Shown: one piece after another, positions 53,355-62,075 of the stretch
Position numbering within the stretch: position 1 is the stretch's first letter
Layout of the letters: every line of letters starts with the position of its first letter
NCBI RefSeq assembly: GCF_021044935.1
Contig: NZ_JAJNMP010000001.1
Coordinates: 310,001-374,000 of the forward strand
DNA length: 64,000 bases
Source of the DNA: Agromyces cavernae
Lineage (GTDB): Bacteria; Actinomycetota; Actinomycetes; Actinomycetales; Microbacteriaceae
Reading direction: 5' to 3'
The notes under the pieces: model-generated
Database searches by the model: none
Seen by the model: the letters and a program-made list of their open reading frames with translations, nothing else
What the model was told of the DNA's origin: nothing
Translations under genes and position numbers: made by a program

Positions 53355-54224
53355 TCAGGGCTCGCGCACTTCGGCGTCTTGTACGAACACGACGACATTG
53401 GGCGCGAAGTCATCCGGGACCTCCGGCGGGTAGTAGCCGCGGTACCCGCGCGGTACACCGCCGCTGAAGAGCCGAAAGTCCCTGACGCAGTGAGCCTGGT
53501 CGTAGTACCCGGCAGACGCTGCGACCTTCCCGAGCGAAACTCCCGGATCGTTCATCAACTGGCGCAACGCCGACTGGAACCGGAGAACCCGGCCCACCGT
53601 CTTCGGCGGGAACCCGAGGCCGCGGGCGAACAGCCGCTCCACCTGCCGAGGCGAGGCTGCGGTGACTTCGGCGAGCTCGCTCACCGGCACCCGGCCGTCG
53701 CTGGCGATGAGTGCCGACAGCGCATGTTCGAAGGTGGCCTGTGCTCCGTCCAACCGCAACCGCCTCAGGAAGAAGTCGTCGAGCATTCGCGCACTCGCCT
53801 CAACGTCGAGGGAAGCTCGAAGGTCGGACTCGAGCCGTCGTGTCCCATCGCCGAACACCAGCTCGGGTGACGGGGTCAGGCCGCTCCAGGGTGCGACGCT
53901 CGCCCGGGTGAACGGGGTGATGCCGCCGAGGTGGAACCTCACGCCGACGATGCGGACAGCGCCGTGCTGCAGGATCCGGATCGGGACAAGGCGCTGTGCG
54001 TCCAGGTTGGACCGGTGGTGGACTGATCCCCCGCCGCCGATGACCTCGCGCCGGTATGGGGCTTCGAAGTTGAAAATCAGATCCGCGCGGGCGTCGACGA
54101 AGACATCGACCCGTAGGCGGACATCCTCACCCGGCCTGTGTGTGACGAACCAATAGTTCTCGATGTACGAGCGAAGTGGCTCGGCGGGAGCGTGCAACCG
54201 GTACACGCGCTCAGGATCGCACAC
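53355..54224 (-). CDS. AraC family regulator with DUF6597-like sensor domain
   Basis: A 289-residue regulator. The N-terminal half resembles the DUF6597 effector part (PLRSYIENYWFVTH; VRIVGVRFHLGG), the C-terminal half is an AraC double HTH with LAEVTAASPRQVERLFARGL and KVAASAGYYDQAHCVRDFR. GTG start. It may control the SRPBCC gene at 52849. Confidence 0.87.
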   Translation of the reverse strand: MCDPERVYRLHAPAEPLRSYIENYWFVTHRPGEDVRLRVDVFVDARADLIFNFEAPYRREVIGGGGSVHHRSNLDAQRLVPIRILQHGAVRIVGVRFHLGGITPFTRASVAPWSGLTPSPELVFGDGTRRLESDLRASLDVEASARMLDDFFLRRLRLDGAQATFEHALSALIASDGRVPVSELAEVTAASPRQVERLFARGLGFPPKTVGRVLRFQSALRQLMNDPGVSLGKVAASAGYYDQAHCVRDFRLFSGGVPRGYRGYYPPEVPDDFAPNVVVFVQDAEVREP

Positions 54225-54395
54225 CAGGTTCCATCGTGGCGATCGCGAATCCGGGTACCGGTCCGACTCGAACTACCAACGAACAGAAAGTCGGCGGCTT
54301 AAATCAGACCACTGTGACTGATCTCGTGGGCACAGCCTTGCCGCTGGCGATGCGTCCAGCCGCTCCTCCACCGCCGGGCTGCGCTGTTCGGTCCG

Positions 54396-54755
54396 TCATC
54401 GTCCCGTCAGGGCGAGGAATGAAGCCATGTCCGTGACGAACGTCGATCGGACGATGAGGCCATCCTTTACCGCGAGCTGCTCGACGATACGTGCGGTCCT
54501 GCCATCGAGCGTGGCATCGTACATCTGGAAGGCCACGCCGCCTTCGTATGCTTCGGCGACCATGGTCACCACGGCATCCCGGGGAAATGCACCCGCCGAT
54601 AGAAATGCGTCGCGGCCGTCGATCTGCATGTCGCCTGCGGAGAACTGGAAGTCCGGATGGAGAGCGGCACCAGCCGTCGCAGTGTCGCCGGTGGTCCACG
54701 CCTCGAAGTACCGACGTGCACACTGGCGGGTGTCTTCAGTGGCGGTCTCAGCCAT
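54396..54755 (-). CDS. NTF2-like/SnoaL-type protein
   Basis: A 119-residue protein with the NTF2-like layout: CARRYFEAWTTGDTATAGAAL, then HPDFQF and GRDAFLSAGAFP. Pocket proteins of this type are often small enzymes or ligand binders. AGGAGGC site before the ATG at 54755. Divergent from ArsR pair 2. Confidence 0.8.
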   Translation of the reverse strand: MAETATEDTRQCARRYFEAWTTGDTATAGAALHPDFQFSAGDMQIDGRDAFLSAGAFPRDAVVTMVAEAYEGGVAFQMYDATLDGRTARIVEQLAVKDGLIVRSTFVTDMASFLALTGR

Positions 54756-54835
54756 TTCGAGAAGCCTCCTCAAACCCGAGGTCGCACTTCGGGTGCAACC
54801 TATTTGCGATGTTCCTTATATACGGTAGTGCTAAA

Positions 54836-55147
54836 ATGGGCGGCGTGGCAAGCCTCATCGAGACCATTGGTCATCCCGGTCGACGTGCAATGTTGCAGCT
54901 GGTGCTCGAGGACGAGCTGCCGGCCACAGAGCTTGCCGCTCGCACGGGCATGAGCCAACCCACGGCGAGCCAACATCTGAGAGTCCTCCGGGAGGCGGGC
55001 CTCGTCGTGGTGCGAGTCGATGGAAACCGGCGGCTCTACCGCGTCGACTTCTCGGGACTGCGGCGGCTCCAAGCAGAGCTCGAAGGGTTCTGGGGCGCAT
55101 CGCTATCGGCCTTGAAGACCGCAGCCGAAGAAGAGGCAGACCGATGA
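54836..55147 (+). CDS. ArsR family regulator, partner of an SRPBCC gene (pair 2)
   Basis: A 103-residue winged-HTH protein: ETIGHPGRRAMLQLVLEDELP and LAARTGMSQPTASQHLRVLREAGL. No metal-binding Cys. Its stop overlaps the SRPBCC gene by 4 nt. TAGTGC 4 nt before the ATG may be a -10, or a later GTG may be used. Confidence 0.87.
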   Translation: MGGVASLIETIGHPGRRAMLQLVLEDELPATELAARTGMSQPTASQHLRVLREAGLVVVRVDGNRRLYRVDFSGLRRLQAELEGFWGASLSALKTAAEEEADR

Positions 55148-55560
55148 AGCTGGTCCAACAACGGCTGACCATCCACGCCCCGGCCGACGTCGTCTTCCGG
55201 CTCCTGACCGAAGCGGACGGACTGATGCGCTGGATGGCGGTGGAGGCTGTCGCCGAAGCGTGGCCTGGAGGGGAGCTACGGTGGACCCACCAGAACGGCG
55301 CTACCGTCGTCGGCCGCTTCCTCGAACTGGACCCACCGCGGCGAATCGTCTTCAGCTACGGGTGGGAAGGCGGGCTGATGGGCCTGCCGCCTGAGTCGAG
55401 CATCGTCGAGATCCTGCTCGAGGACGCCGGATCCGACACCCACCTTGCCCTGTCCCATCGCTACGTTCCGGACGAGAGCGCAGAACTGCACCGACACGGC
55501 TGGGAGCACTTCTTCGGGCTTCTCAAGACGCAAGCGGAGCGAGACCTTCACGTACCTTGA
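55144..55560 (+). CDS. SRPBCC/AHSA1-type protein (pair 2)
   Basis: A 138-residue START-like protein (HAPADVVFRLLTEADGLMRWM; HRYVPDESAELHRHGWEHF at the end). ATG overlaps the ArsR stop by 4 nt, so both are translated together. Second ArsR-SRPBCC pair within 4 kb. Confidence 0.87.
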   Translation: MKLVQQRLTIHAPADVVFRLLTEADGLMRWMAVEAVAEAWPGGELRWTHQNGATVVGRFLELDPPRRIVFSYGWEGGLMGLPPESSIVEILLEDAGSDTHLALSHRYVPDESAELHRHGWEHFFGLLKTQAERDLHVP

Positions 55561-55653
55561 CTTCGCGGTCAGGCGAGCCGAGGAAGCGAACGTGGTTCTG
55601 ATTCATCTGCCAAAGCCATCGGGGGCTACCGCTGATCAGGGAATTTCCCGGAG

Positions 55654-55724
55654 AGCCGATGACGGGAATCGAACCCGCGCTGTCTGCTTGGGAAGCAGAA
55701 GTTCTACCATTGAACTACATCGGC
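55654..55724 (-). tRNA. tRNA-Gly with CCC anticodon
   Basis: A 71-base cloverleaf on the minus strand: acceptor arm GCCGATG pairs with CATCGGC, the anticodon stem TCTGC/GCAGA holds the loop TTCCCAA (anticodon CCC), and GGTTCGATTCC is the T arm. CCA is not encoded. The discriminator base is T. Confidence 0.95.
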
Positions 55725-55770
55725 GTGCGGCATCCGTGAGACGCAGCGCTCACCATCGTAGCAAGGAAGC

Positions 55771-55840
55771 GGGTCTCGAGACGCGTCGCCTGCGGCGGCG
55801 CTCCTCGACCAACGACAGGGCTTCGCTACTCGACCGGCGG
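55771..55840. repeat. Possible REP-like intergenic element
   Basis: The stretch begins GGTCTCGAGAC and carries two phrases ending in CTCGACC (55801-55810 and 55829-55835). Similar intergenic sequence is, in my memory, frequent in Microbacteriaceae genomes. It lies between tRNA-Gly and dcd and has no gene. Confidence 0.35.
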
Positions 55841-55847
55841 TGGTCGG

Positions 55848-55853
55848 TAGGCT
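55848..55853 (+). promoter_or_regulatory. Leaderless promoter -10 of dcd
   Basis: TAGGCT is 7 nt before the GTG at 55861; no ribosome-binding site is present. The hexamer and spacing resemble those at 4178, so this pair supports one rule for leaderless starts in this genome. Confidence 0.6.
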
Positions 55854-55860
55854 GGCACAC

Positions 55861-56466
55861 GTGCTGCTCTCAGATCGCGACATCCGAGCCGAGCTCGAGC
55901 GCGAGCGCATTCGGCTCGAACCCTACGAGCCGGCCATGCTGCAGCCCAGCAGCATCGACGTGCGACTCGACCGCTACTTCAGGTTGTTCGACAACCACAA
56001 GTACCCGTTCATCGATCCCGCCGAAGACCAGCCCGAGCTCACGCACCTCATCGAGGTGCGGCCCGACGAGGCGTTCATCCTGCACCCGGGTGAGTTCGTG
56101 CTCGCGTCGACGTTCGAGTCGGTAACCCTGCCCGACGATGTCGCGGCGCGCCTCGAGGGCAAGAGTTCGCTCGGCCGCCTGGGGCTGCTCACGCACTCGA
56201 CGGCGGGCTTCATCGACCCGGGCTTCACCGGCCACGTCACGCTCGAGCTGAGCAACGTGGCGACGCTGCCGATCAAGCTGTGGCCCGGCATGAAGATCGG
56301 TCAGATGTGCTTCTTCCGGCTGTCGTCTCCGAGCGAGCGTCCCTACGGCTCGGCCGAGTACGCGAACCGCTACCAGGGCCAGCGCGGGCCCACTGCGTCG
56401 CGCTCGTTCCAGAACTTCCACCGCACCGATGTCGGCGTGACCGAGGCGGGTTCGCAGGGCGGTTGA
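55861..56466 (+). CDS. dcd: dCTP deaminase (possibly bifunctional dUTP-forming)
   Basis: A 201-residue trimeric nucleotide enzyme: [20 protein letters not shown] at the start, [20 protein letters not shown] and [13 protein letters not shown] in the active site. It makes dUTP or, as in Mycobacterium, dUMP directly from dCTP. GTG start set by the leaderless promoter. tRNA-Gly precedes it, which is usual in this family of bacteria. Confidence 0.95.
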   Translation: MLLSDRDIRAELERERIRLEPYEPAMLQPSSIDVRLDRYFRLFDNHKYPFIDPAEDQPELTHLIEVRPDEAFILHPGEFVLASTFESVTLPDDVAARLEGKSSLGRLGLLTHSTAGFIDPGFTGHVTLELSNVATLPIKLWPGMKIGQMCFFRLSSPSERPYGSAEYANRYQGQRGPTASRSFQNFHRTDVGVTEAGSQGG

Positions 56467-56623
56467 GTCCGAAGCGGGCGGATGTCCCGGGCCGCGGGTC
56501 GCGCCGCAGACCGGGATCCCGCTCCGAGCGCCCGACCTGAACGTCACGTGGTCTTCTGCCACGAACCGATCCGAACCGAGCCGCGCGGGGCATTATACGC
56601 GCACGAGGGTACCCCCGTACTGG
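56467..56623. other. Intergenic region after dcd
   Basis: No gene or clear hairpin terminator is seen between dcd and the exopolysaccharide promoter. Together with the untranslated leader up to 56854 this is the longest gene-free stretch in the right half of the window. Confidence 0.4.
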
Positions 56624-56655
56624 GTCTCAAAAAATGAGACATTCTCATGTAGGGT
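56624..56655 (+). promoter_or_regulatory. Nested inverted repeats at the exopolysaccharide promoter
   Basis: GTCTCA-AAAAA-TGAGAC (56624-56640) overlaps ATGAGA-CAT-TCTCAT (56634-56648), sharing the ATGAGAC block, and TAGGGT (56650-56655) follows as a -10. Three copies of the TGAGA/TCTCA half-site thus lie just upstream of the -10, so binding of a regulator would meet the polymerase site. The leader to the first gene would be 100-200 nt. Confidence 0.5.
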
Positions 56656-56854
56656 CGGGTTCAACCGGGCGGGAATACTTCCCAGGCTGGTCGGCTCATC
56701 CCCGTAGTGGTCGGCTGGCAGCCCGGTCTCATCCGGCGGCGGCCCCTGGGCCGAACTCCTGAACGACGGAATATTCTTGAAAGCGCGACCGACTCGGCCG
56801 TCGACCCAACGGCCGAAAACGTACACCCGACCGCCTGCGGGCCCGGCACGAATC

Positions 56855-58384
56855 ATGGCCGGACCGCCGTTCCGTGTGGAGTCGCCCAAGGGCGGGGCCG
56901 CTGGGCTGCGGGCGGTCGACCCGACCGCGGAGGTCACGCGACCGGAAGCCGCGCGAACCTCGGGGATGCAGCTCGCGCGGAGGTATCGAGACCGGCTCCG
57001 GGCCACCGATATCCTCATCGTCCTCATCGCAATGCTCGCCGCCGTGGCAGTCAGGGCCCCGTTCGTCGGCGGCTCGGGCATCACCGCGGCGACGACCCTC
57101 GAGCTGCTCGGTCTTCCCGTGCTCATCGCCGCGGCGTGGCTCGCCGCGCTCGCCGTATTCCGCACGCGTGATCCCCACGTCGTCGGTGTCGGGGCCCTGG
57201 AGTACAAGCGGGTGCTGAACGCGACCGCGACCGCATTCGGATCATTCGCCGTCATCGTGCTGCTGCTGCAACTGGGCGGCACCCGGTCGTACTTCGTGGT
57301 GGCCGCCCCGCTCGGGGCCGTCGGTCTCCTGCTCGGTCGATGGCTGTGGCGCAAGTGGCTGATGGCCCAACGGCGGCTCGGCCATTACCTCGCCCGTGCG
57401 ATCGTGGTCGGCACGAGAGCGGAGGTGCTGTACGTCGCCGAGCAGATCTCGCGGCACGCCGGAGCCGAGTACTGCCTCGTGGGTGCGGCAGTCGACGACG
57501 ACGACCGCGCCGACCTCGTGGTGCAGGGCGCGCGCATCCCGATCGTCGGGAGCGTCGAAGACGCGGCCGCCGCCGCGGCCGAGTTCCGGGCCGACTCCGT
57601 GATCGTCGCGGGCCAGTTCGGAGGCGGAAGCCAGACCATCCGCCAACTGAGCTGGGACCTCGAGGGAACCGCGACGGAACTGGTGCTGACGTCGCGGCTC
57701 GCCGACGTGGCGGGGCCCCGCATCCACTTCAGGCCGGTCGAGGGGCTGCCCCTGCTGCACGTCGAGATCCCGACGTTCGACGGGTGGCGGCACGTCGTGA
57801 AGCGCACCTTCGACATCGTGTTCGCCGGCACCGCGCTGGTACTGCTCGCGCCGGTGTTCGTGATCATCGCGATCATCATCCGCATCGATGACGGCGGCCC
57901 GGCGTTCTTCCGGCAGACCCGCTGCGGACGCGACGGCGACCGATTCGAGATGATCAAGTTCCGCTCCATGGTGAAGACCGCCGAACAGGATCTCGCGAGC
58001 CTCGTCGACCGTGATGAGGGGGCAGGCGTGCTCTTCAAGATGCGCGACGACCCGCGTGTGACGCGCGTCGGCCGCGTGCTGCGCGGGCACTCGCTCGACG
58101 AACTGCCGCAGTTCTGGAACATCCTCGTCGGCGACATGAGCGTCGTCGGCCCACGTCCCCCGCTCGTCTGCGAGGTCGAGGCCTACGAGGGCAAGGTCAA
58201 GCGACGGCTCATGATCAAGCCCGGCATGACGGGCCTCTGGCAGATCAGCGGACGCTCCGACCTCAGCTGGGAGGAGAGCGTACGGCTCGACCTCTACTAC
58301 GTCGAGAACTGGTCGCTCACCGGTGACCTCATGATCGTCTGGCGCACCGCCAAGACGGTGATCAAGGCACGAGGGGCGTACTGA
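56855..58384 (+). CDS. Exopolysaccharide initiating sugar-phosphate transferase (WcaJ/WbaP-like)
   Basis: A 509-residue membrane protein: four to five N-terminal helices, a Rossmann-like middle part (RAIVVGTRAEVLYVAEQI) and, after a further helix at about 335-355, the bacterial sugar transferase domain (KRTFDIVFAGTALVLLAPV, then KFRSMV, SLDELPQFWNILVGDMS, GPRPP and KPGMTGLWQISGRSDLSW). It loads the first sugar phosphate on undecaprenyl phosphate. Starts at 56777 (TTG), 56855 (ATG) and 56966 are possible; I favour 56855. Confidence 0.92.
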   Translation: MAGPPFRVESPKGGAAGLRAVDPTAEVTRPEAARTSGMQLARRYRDRLRATDILIVLIAMLAAVAVRAPFVGGSGITAATTLELLGLPVLIAAAWLAALAVFRTRDPHVVGVGALEYKRVLNATATAFGSFAVIVLLLQLGGTRSYFVVAAPLGAVGLLLGRWLWRKWLMAQRRLGHYLARAIVVGTRAEVLYVAEQISRHAGAEYCLVGAAVDDDDRADLVVQGARIPIVGSVEDAAAAAAEFRADSVIVAGQFGGGSQTIRQLSWDLEGTATELVLTSRLADVAGPRIHFRPVEGLPLLHVEIPTFDGWRHVVKRTFDIVFAGTALVLLAPVFVIIAIIIRIDDGGPAFFRQTRCGRDGDRFEMIKFRSMVKTAEQDLASLVDRDEGAGVLFKMRDDPRVTRVGRVLRGHSLDELPQFWNILVGDMSVVGPRPPLVCEVEAYEGKVKRRLMIKPGMTGLWQISGRSDLSWEESVRLDLYYVENWSLTGDLMIVWRTAKTVIKARGAY

Positions 58385-59637
58385 TGGCCGAGCTGAACGA
58401 CGGCCGACCCGCGCCGCTTCGCATCGCGATGATCGGCACGCGAGGAGTCCCCGCGTCGTACGGGGGGTTCGAGACCGCCGTCGAGGAGATCGGGTCCCGC
58501 CTCGCCGCCCGCGATCATGAGGTGACGGTGTACTGCCGGAGCGCGGAGGATCCGTCCCGGCGCGAGTACGCCGGCATGCGTCTCGAGCACCTGCCCGCGC
58601 TCAGGCTCAAGGCCGCCGAGACACTGAGCCACACCGCGCTGTCGGTCGCCCATGCGACCACGCATCGGCCCCGACCCGATGTCGCCTTCGTGTTCAACGT
58701 CGCGAATGCGCCGTTGACGATCCCGCTTCGAGTGCGGAGGATCCCGGTGGCCGTGCATGTCGACGGGCTCGAATGGCAGCGCGACAAGTGGGGCCGCCTC
58801 GGCCGTGCGTACTATCGCTGGGCCGAGCGGTCGGCGGTGCGGCATGCCGATGCGCTCATCGCCGACGCACGCGGGATCGCCGACTACTACGCGTCGTCGT
58901 ACGGAGCGCCGACCCGGCTGATCTCCTACGGCGCCCCCGTCCAGTCGAATCCGATCAGCGATCGCCTCGACGAGCTGGGCCTGTCGTGGAAGCAGTACCA
59001 CCTCGTCGTCGCGCGATTCGAGCCCGAGAACCACGTCGACGTCGCCGTCGCCGGATACGTGCGGTCGGGGGCGGAGCTCCCGCTCGTGGTCGTCGGCTCG
59101 GCTCCGTACGCCGCCGAGTACACCAAGCGTGTGCAGTCGTGCGCCGGTGGCAACCCGCGCGTCCGATTCGTCGGCAGCGTCTACGACCAGGACCTCCTCG
59201 ATCAGCTGTACGCGGGCGCGCTCTGCTACGTGCACGGCCACTCCGTCGGCGGCACGAATCCGTCGTTGCTCCGTGCGATGGGCGCGGGATCGGCCGTGCT
59301 GGCATGGGACATCTCCTTCAACCGGGACGTGGCGCAGAACCGGGCACGCTACTTCGACGATGCGCCGACGCTCGCCGCATCGATCGAGGCGGTCGAAGCG
59401 GCGCCCGTGGCCGCCCAGAGCGACGGCGCGGCGCTGCGCGAGATCGTGCGGACGAATTATCGATGGGATGCCGTCGCCGTCGCCTACGAGACGCTCGCAG
59501 TCGACCTGATGGCCGGCGCCGATGCACGAGTGGGAGCCCGGCAGCCCCGGCCACAAGGGGTCTCCGGCGAGCGCCGGACGGGCCATGCAGCGCACCCGGC
59601 GTTCTTCGGCGTCCATATCCGAGGGAGCCACCATTGA
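58384..59637 (+). CDS. Glycosyltransferase, GT4-like with DUF1972 N-terminus
   Basis: A 417-residue GT-B enzyme: MIGTRGVPASYGGFETAVEE is the DUF1972 pattern, followed by HVDGLEWQRDKWGRLGRAYY, and GTNPSLLRAMGAGSAVLAWD is the nucleotide-sugar part. It adds a sugar, often rhamnose or galactose, to the lipid-linked chain. ATG overlaps the previous stop by one base. Confidence 0.9.
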   Translation: MAELNDGRPAPLRIAMIGTRGVPASYGGFETAVEEIGSRLAARDHEVTVYCRSAEDPSRREYAGMRLEHLPALRLKAAETLSHTALSVAHATTHRPRPDVAFVFNVANAPLTIPLRVRRIPVAVHVDGLEWQRDKWGRLGRAYYRWAERSAVRHADALIADARGIADYYASSYGAPTRLISYGAPVQSNPISDRLDELGLSWKQYHLVVARFEPENHVDVAVAGYVRSGAELPLVVVGSAPYAAEYTKRVQSCAGGNPRVRFVGSVYDQDLLDQLYAGALCYVHGHSVGGTNPSLLRAMGAGSAVLAWDISFNRDVAQNRARYFDDAPTLAASIEAVEAAPVAAQSDGAALREIVRTNYRWDAVAVAYETLAVDLMAGADARVGARQPRPQGVSGERRTGHAAHPAFFGVHIRGSHH

Positions 59638-60092
59638 GCACGCGCATCGGGTACGCAGCAGGCGCCTACGACCTGTTCCACATCGGCCACCTCAACCTCC
59701 TGAGGCACGCCAAGGCCAACTGCGACTTCCTGATCGCGGGTGTCGTCACCGACGAGATGCTCGAGCTCACGAAGGGTGCCCCGCCGATCGTGCCGTTCGC
59801 CGAACGACTCGAGATCGTTCGACACGTCGACTTCGTCGACGAGGTCCATGCCGAATGCGTGCCCGACAAGCTCGACACCTGGCGCACCGTCGGGTTCGAC
59901 CTGTTCTTCAAGGGCGATGACTGGCGCGGAACCGAACGTGCACGCCGGCTCGAAGCCGAGTTCGCGAAGGTCGGCGTCGAGGTCGTCTACTTCCCGTACA
60001 CGGTGCACACGTCGAGCACCGTGCTCCGACTCGCCCTGCAGTCGCTCGACCGCGGCGGCGCGGCCTCGGGTCGAACGGCGGAAGCGGAATGA
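59634..60092 (+). CDS. Cytidylyltransferase (TagD-like)
   Basis: A 152-residue nucleotidyltransferase with both CTP motifs: GAYDLFHIGHLNLLRHAK (HxGH) and, near the end, YTVHTSSTVLR for the usual ISSTxxR. It should make a CDP-linked alcohol such as CDP-glycerol. TTG start overlapping the previous stop by 4 nt, GAGGGAG site. It pairs with the next gene, which would use the CDP product. Confidence 0.85.
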   Translation: MSTRIGYAAGAYDLFHIGHLNLLRHAKANCDFLIAGVVTDEMLELTKGAPPIVPFAERLEIVRHVDFVDEVHAECVPDKLDTWRTVGFDLFFKGDDWRGTERARRLEAEFAKVGVEVVYFPYTVHTSSTVLRLALQSLDRGGAASGRTAEAE

Positions 60093-60832
60093 CCCGCTCG
60101 CCGGCCGATGCGACGACGAGGGAGAGCTTCGCCGGGGTCGTGGCACGCCTCGCGGCCGCGCAGAAGTCTCGCGCGCCGGGAGCACCGGCCTACTCGATCT
60201 ATGTGAACCGCCCGTTCGGCAGGCTGCTCGCGGCGGCGGCGTATCTCGCCGGGCTCACCCCGAACGCTGTGACCGCGATCAGCGCGGCATTCACCTTCTC
60301 GGCGATCGTCGTCATCGCGGTCGTGCCACCGACCCCGTGGATCGGCGTCGTCATCGGATTCCTGCTGATCGTGGGTTACGCCCTGGACTCCGCCGACGGG
60401 CAGGTGGCGCGCCTTCGCGGCGGCGGCTCGCCTGCGGGGGAGTGGCTCGACCACGTCGTCGACGCAGCGAAGACCTCCAGCCTGCACCTTGCGGTCCTCG
60501 TCTCCTGGCAGCGATTCGTCGACCTGCCCAGCGAACTGCTGCTCCTCGTTCCGATCGGCTTCGCGATCGTCGCGGCCGTGCTGTTCTTCGCGACGATCCT
60601 CAACGACTTCCTCCGGGTGCGCAGCGATCGGCGCGGGAAGCCGGCGGGCGGGGGCATCCGTTCACTGCTCGTGCTCCCGACCGACTACGGAGTCCTCTGC
60701 TTCGCCTTCCTCCTCTTCGGTGTGCCCACCGTCTTCGTGCCGCTGTACGGAATCCTGTTCGTCGCGAACGTGGCGTTCGCGCTGGTCGCGCTCCCGAAGT
60801 GGTTCCGGGAGATCAGCCGGATCCCGAGGTGA
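60089..60832 (+). CDS. CDP-alcohol phosphatidyltransferase family membrane protein
   Basis: A 247-residue membrane enzyme with about six helices and the full family motif DSADGQVARLRGGGSPAGEW continuing to LDHVVD, which binds metals and CDP. It moves a phospho-alcohol to an acceptor. Placed 4 nt into the cytidylyltransferase gene, so the two likely form a step: CTP activation, then transfer, perhaps onto the polysaccharide or its lipid. Confidence 0.88.
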   Translation: MTRSPADATTRESFAGVVARLAAAQKSRAPGAPAYSIYVNRPFGRLLAAAAYLAGLTPNAVTAISAAFTFSAIVVIAVVPPTPWIGVVIGFLLIVGYALDSADGQVARLRGGGSPAGEWLDHVVDAAKTSSLHLAVLVSWQRFVDLPSELLLLVPIGFAIVAAVLFFATILNDFLRVRSDRRGKPAGGGIRSLLVLPTDYGVLCFAFLLFGVPTVFVPLYGILFVANVAFALVALPKWFREISRIPR

Positions 60833-60836
60833 TGGG

Positions 60837-62075
60837 ATGGGACCACCCCACCCGCGACCACCCCACGCGACTCCCGATCGCGAGCAGGCCGCCGCGGCTG
60901 CCGGGTCGTCGCGGAATGCCGGCCCGCTCTCGGGTCTGCACGTGCTCGTCGCGCACCCGGGCGCCGAGCTCTACGGGTCCGATCGCGTGGTGCTTGAAAG
61001 CGTCGTCGCCATGGTGCGTGCCGGTGCCGCGGTAGAAGTCACCGTGCCCGAGACCGGGCCGCTCATCGACGAGCTCAGCAGCGCCGGCGCGACGATCGCC
61101 GTCGAACCGGCCCTCGTGCTGCGGAAGAGCATGATGCACCCGCGGCGCTGGCCCGCGACGGTCGTCGCGGGGATCCGGGCGTTCGGTGCATCCGGGCGAT
61201 TGCTGGGGCGGCGGCCCGACCTCGTCTACGTGAACACGATCACGCTCCCCATCTGGCCGTTGCTTGCGCGGATTCGAGCCGTCCCCGTGCTCACGCACAT
61301 CCATGAGGCGGAGTCGGGCACATCGCGGCTGCTGCTGAGGGCCCTGTATCTGCCCCACCTCTTCGCAGACGCGACCATCGCGAACAGCGAGTTCAGCTGC
61401 TCGGTCATCGGACGGGCGTATCGGTCGCTCGCGCGACGCACGCGCGTGATCTACAACGGCGTCGCGGGGCCGGTCGCGAATACCCCTGCACGGATGTCCC
61501 TCGAGGGCGGTCCCGTGCGCCTGGCCTATGTCGGGCGATTGTCGCCGAGGAAGGGCACGGACCTCGTGATCGCCGCGGTCGCCGAGCTCATCGCCGATGG
61601 CATGGATGTCGAGCTCGACGTGGCCGGCGAGGCGTTCCGGGGCTACGAGTGGTTCGCCGACGAGCTGCGGGAGACCGTCGCCCGACGCGGCCTCGACTCC
61701 CGGGTGCGATTCCTCGGATTCCAGGACGACGTCTGGGCGACCCTCGAGGCGGCAGATGTCGTGGTGGTCCCGTCGCGGGTCGGCGAGCCCTTCGGCAACA
61801 CGGCGGTCGAGGCGGCGCTCGCCGCACGCCCGCTCATCGTGAGCGAGTCGAGCGGTCTCGTCGAAGCGACGCACGGCCTGCCCGGCGTGCATCGCGTGCG
61901 GCCCGGTGATGCCTCCGCGATCGCGGAGGCGGTGCGCGAGATCGTGGCACGGTGGCCGATGCAGCGAGAGCAGGCTCGAGCGGCGGCGCGTCTCGCCGCG
62001 CTCCGGTTCGATCCCGAACGCTACCGTGCGTCAATCATCGAACTCCTCGCAGGACTGGTGCGTGCGCGTGTCTGA
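60837..62075 (+). CDS. Glycosyltransferase family 4
   Basis: A 412-residue GT-B enzyme: GAELYGSDRVVLESVVAM at the start, then IHEAESGTSRLL, and in the C-terminal half RLAYVGRLSPRKGTDLVI with a PSRVGEPFGNTAVEAALA donor motif. It adds a sugar in the cytoplasm. ATG at 60837 with GAGG site 7 nt before; one codon frame differs from the ATG at 60832. Confidence 0.9.
   Translation: MGPPHPRPPHATPDREQAAAAAGSSRNAGPLSGLHVLVAHPGAELYGSDRVVLESVVAMVRAGAAVEVTVPETGPLIDELSSAGATIAVEPALVLRKSMMHPRRWPATVVAGIRAFGASGRLLGRRPDLVYVNTITLPIWPLLARIRAVPVLTHIHEAESGTSRLLLRALYLPHLFADATIANSEFSCSVIGRAYRSLARRTRVIYNGVAGPVANTPARMSLEGGPVRLAYVGRLSPRKGTDLVIAAVAELIADGMDVELDVAGEAFRGYEWFADELRETVARRGLDSRVRFLGFQDDVWATLEAADVVVVPSRVGEPFGNTAVEAALAARPLIVSESSGLVEATHGLPGVHRVRPGDASAIAEAVREIVARWPMQREQARAAARLAALRFDPERYRASIIELLAGLVRARV

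Noticed and set aside
55654..55724. A possible integration site at the tRNA-Gly gene
   Set aside because: No integrase and no repeat of the tRNA 3' end were seen in the window.
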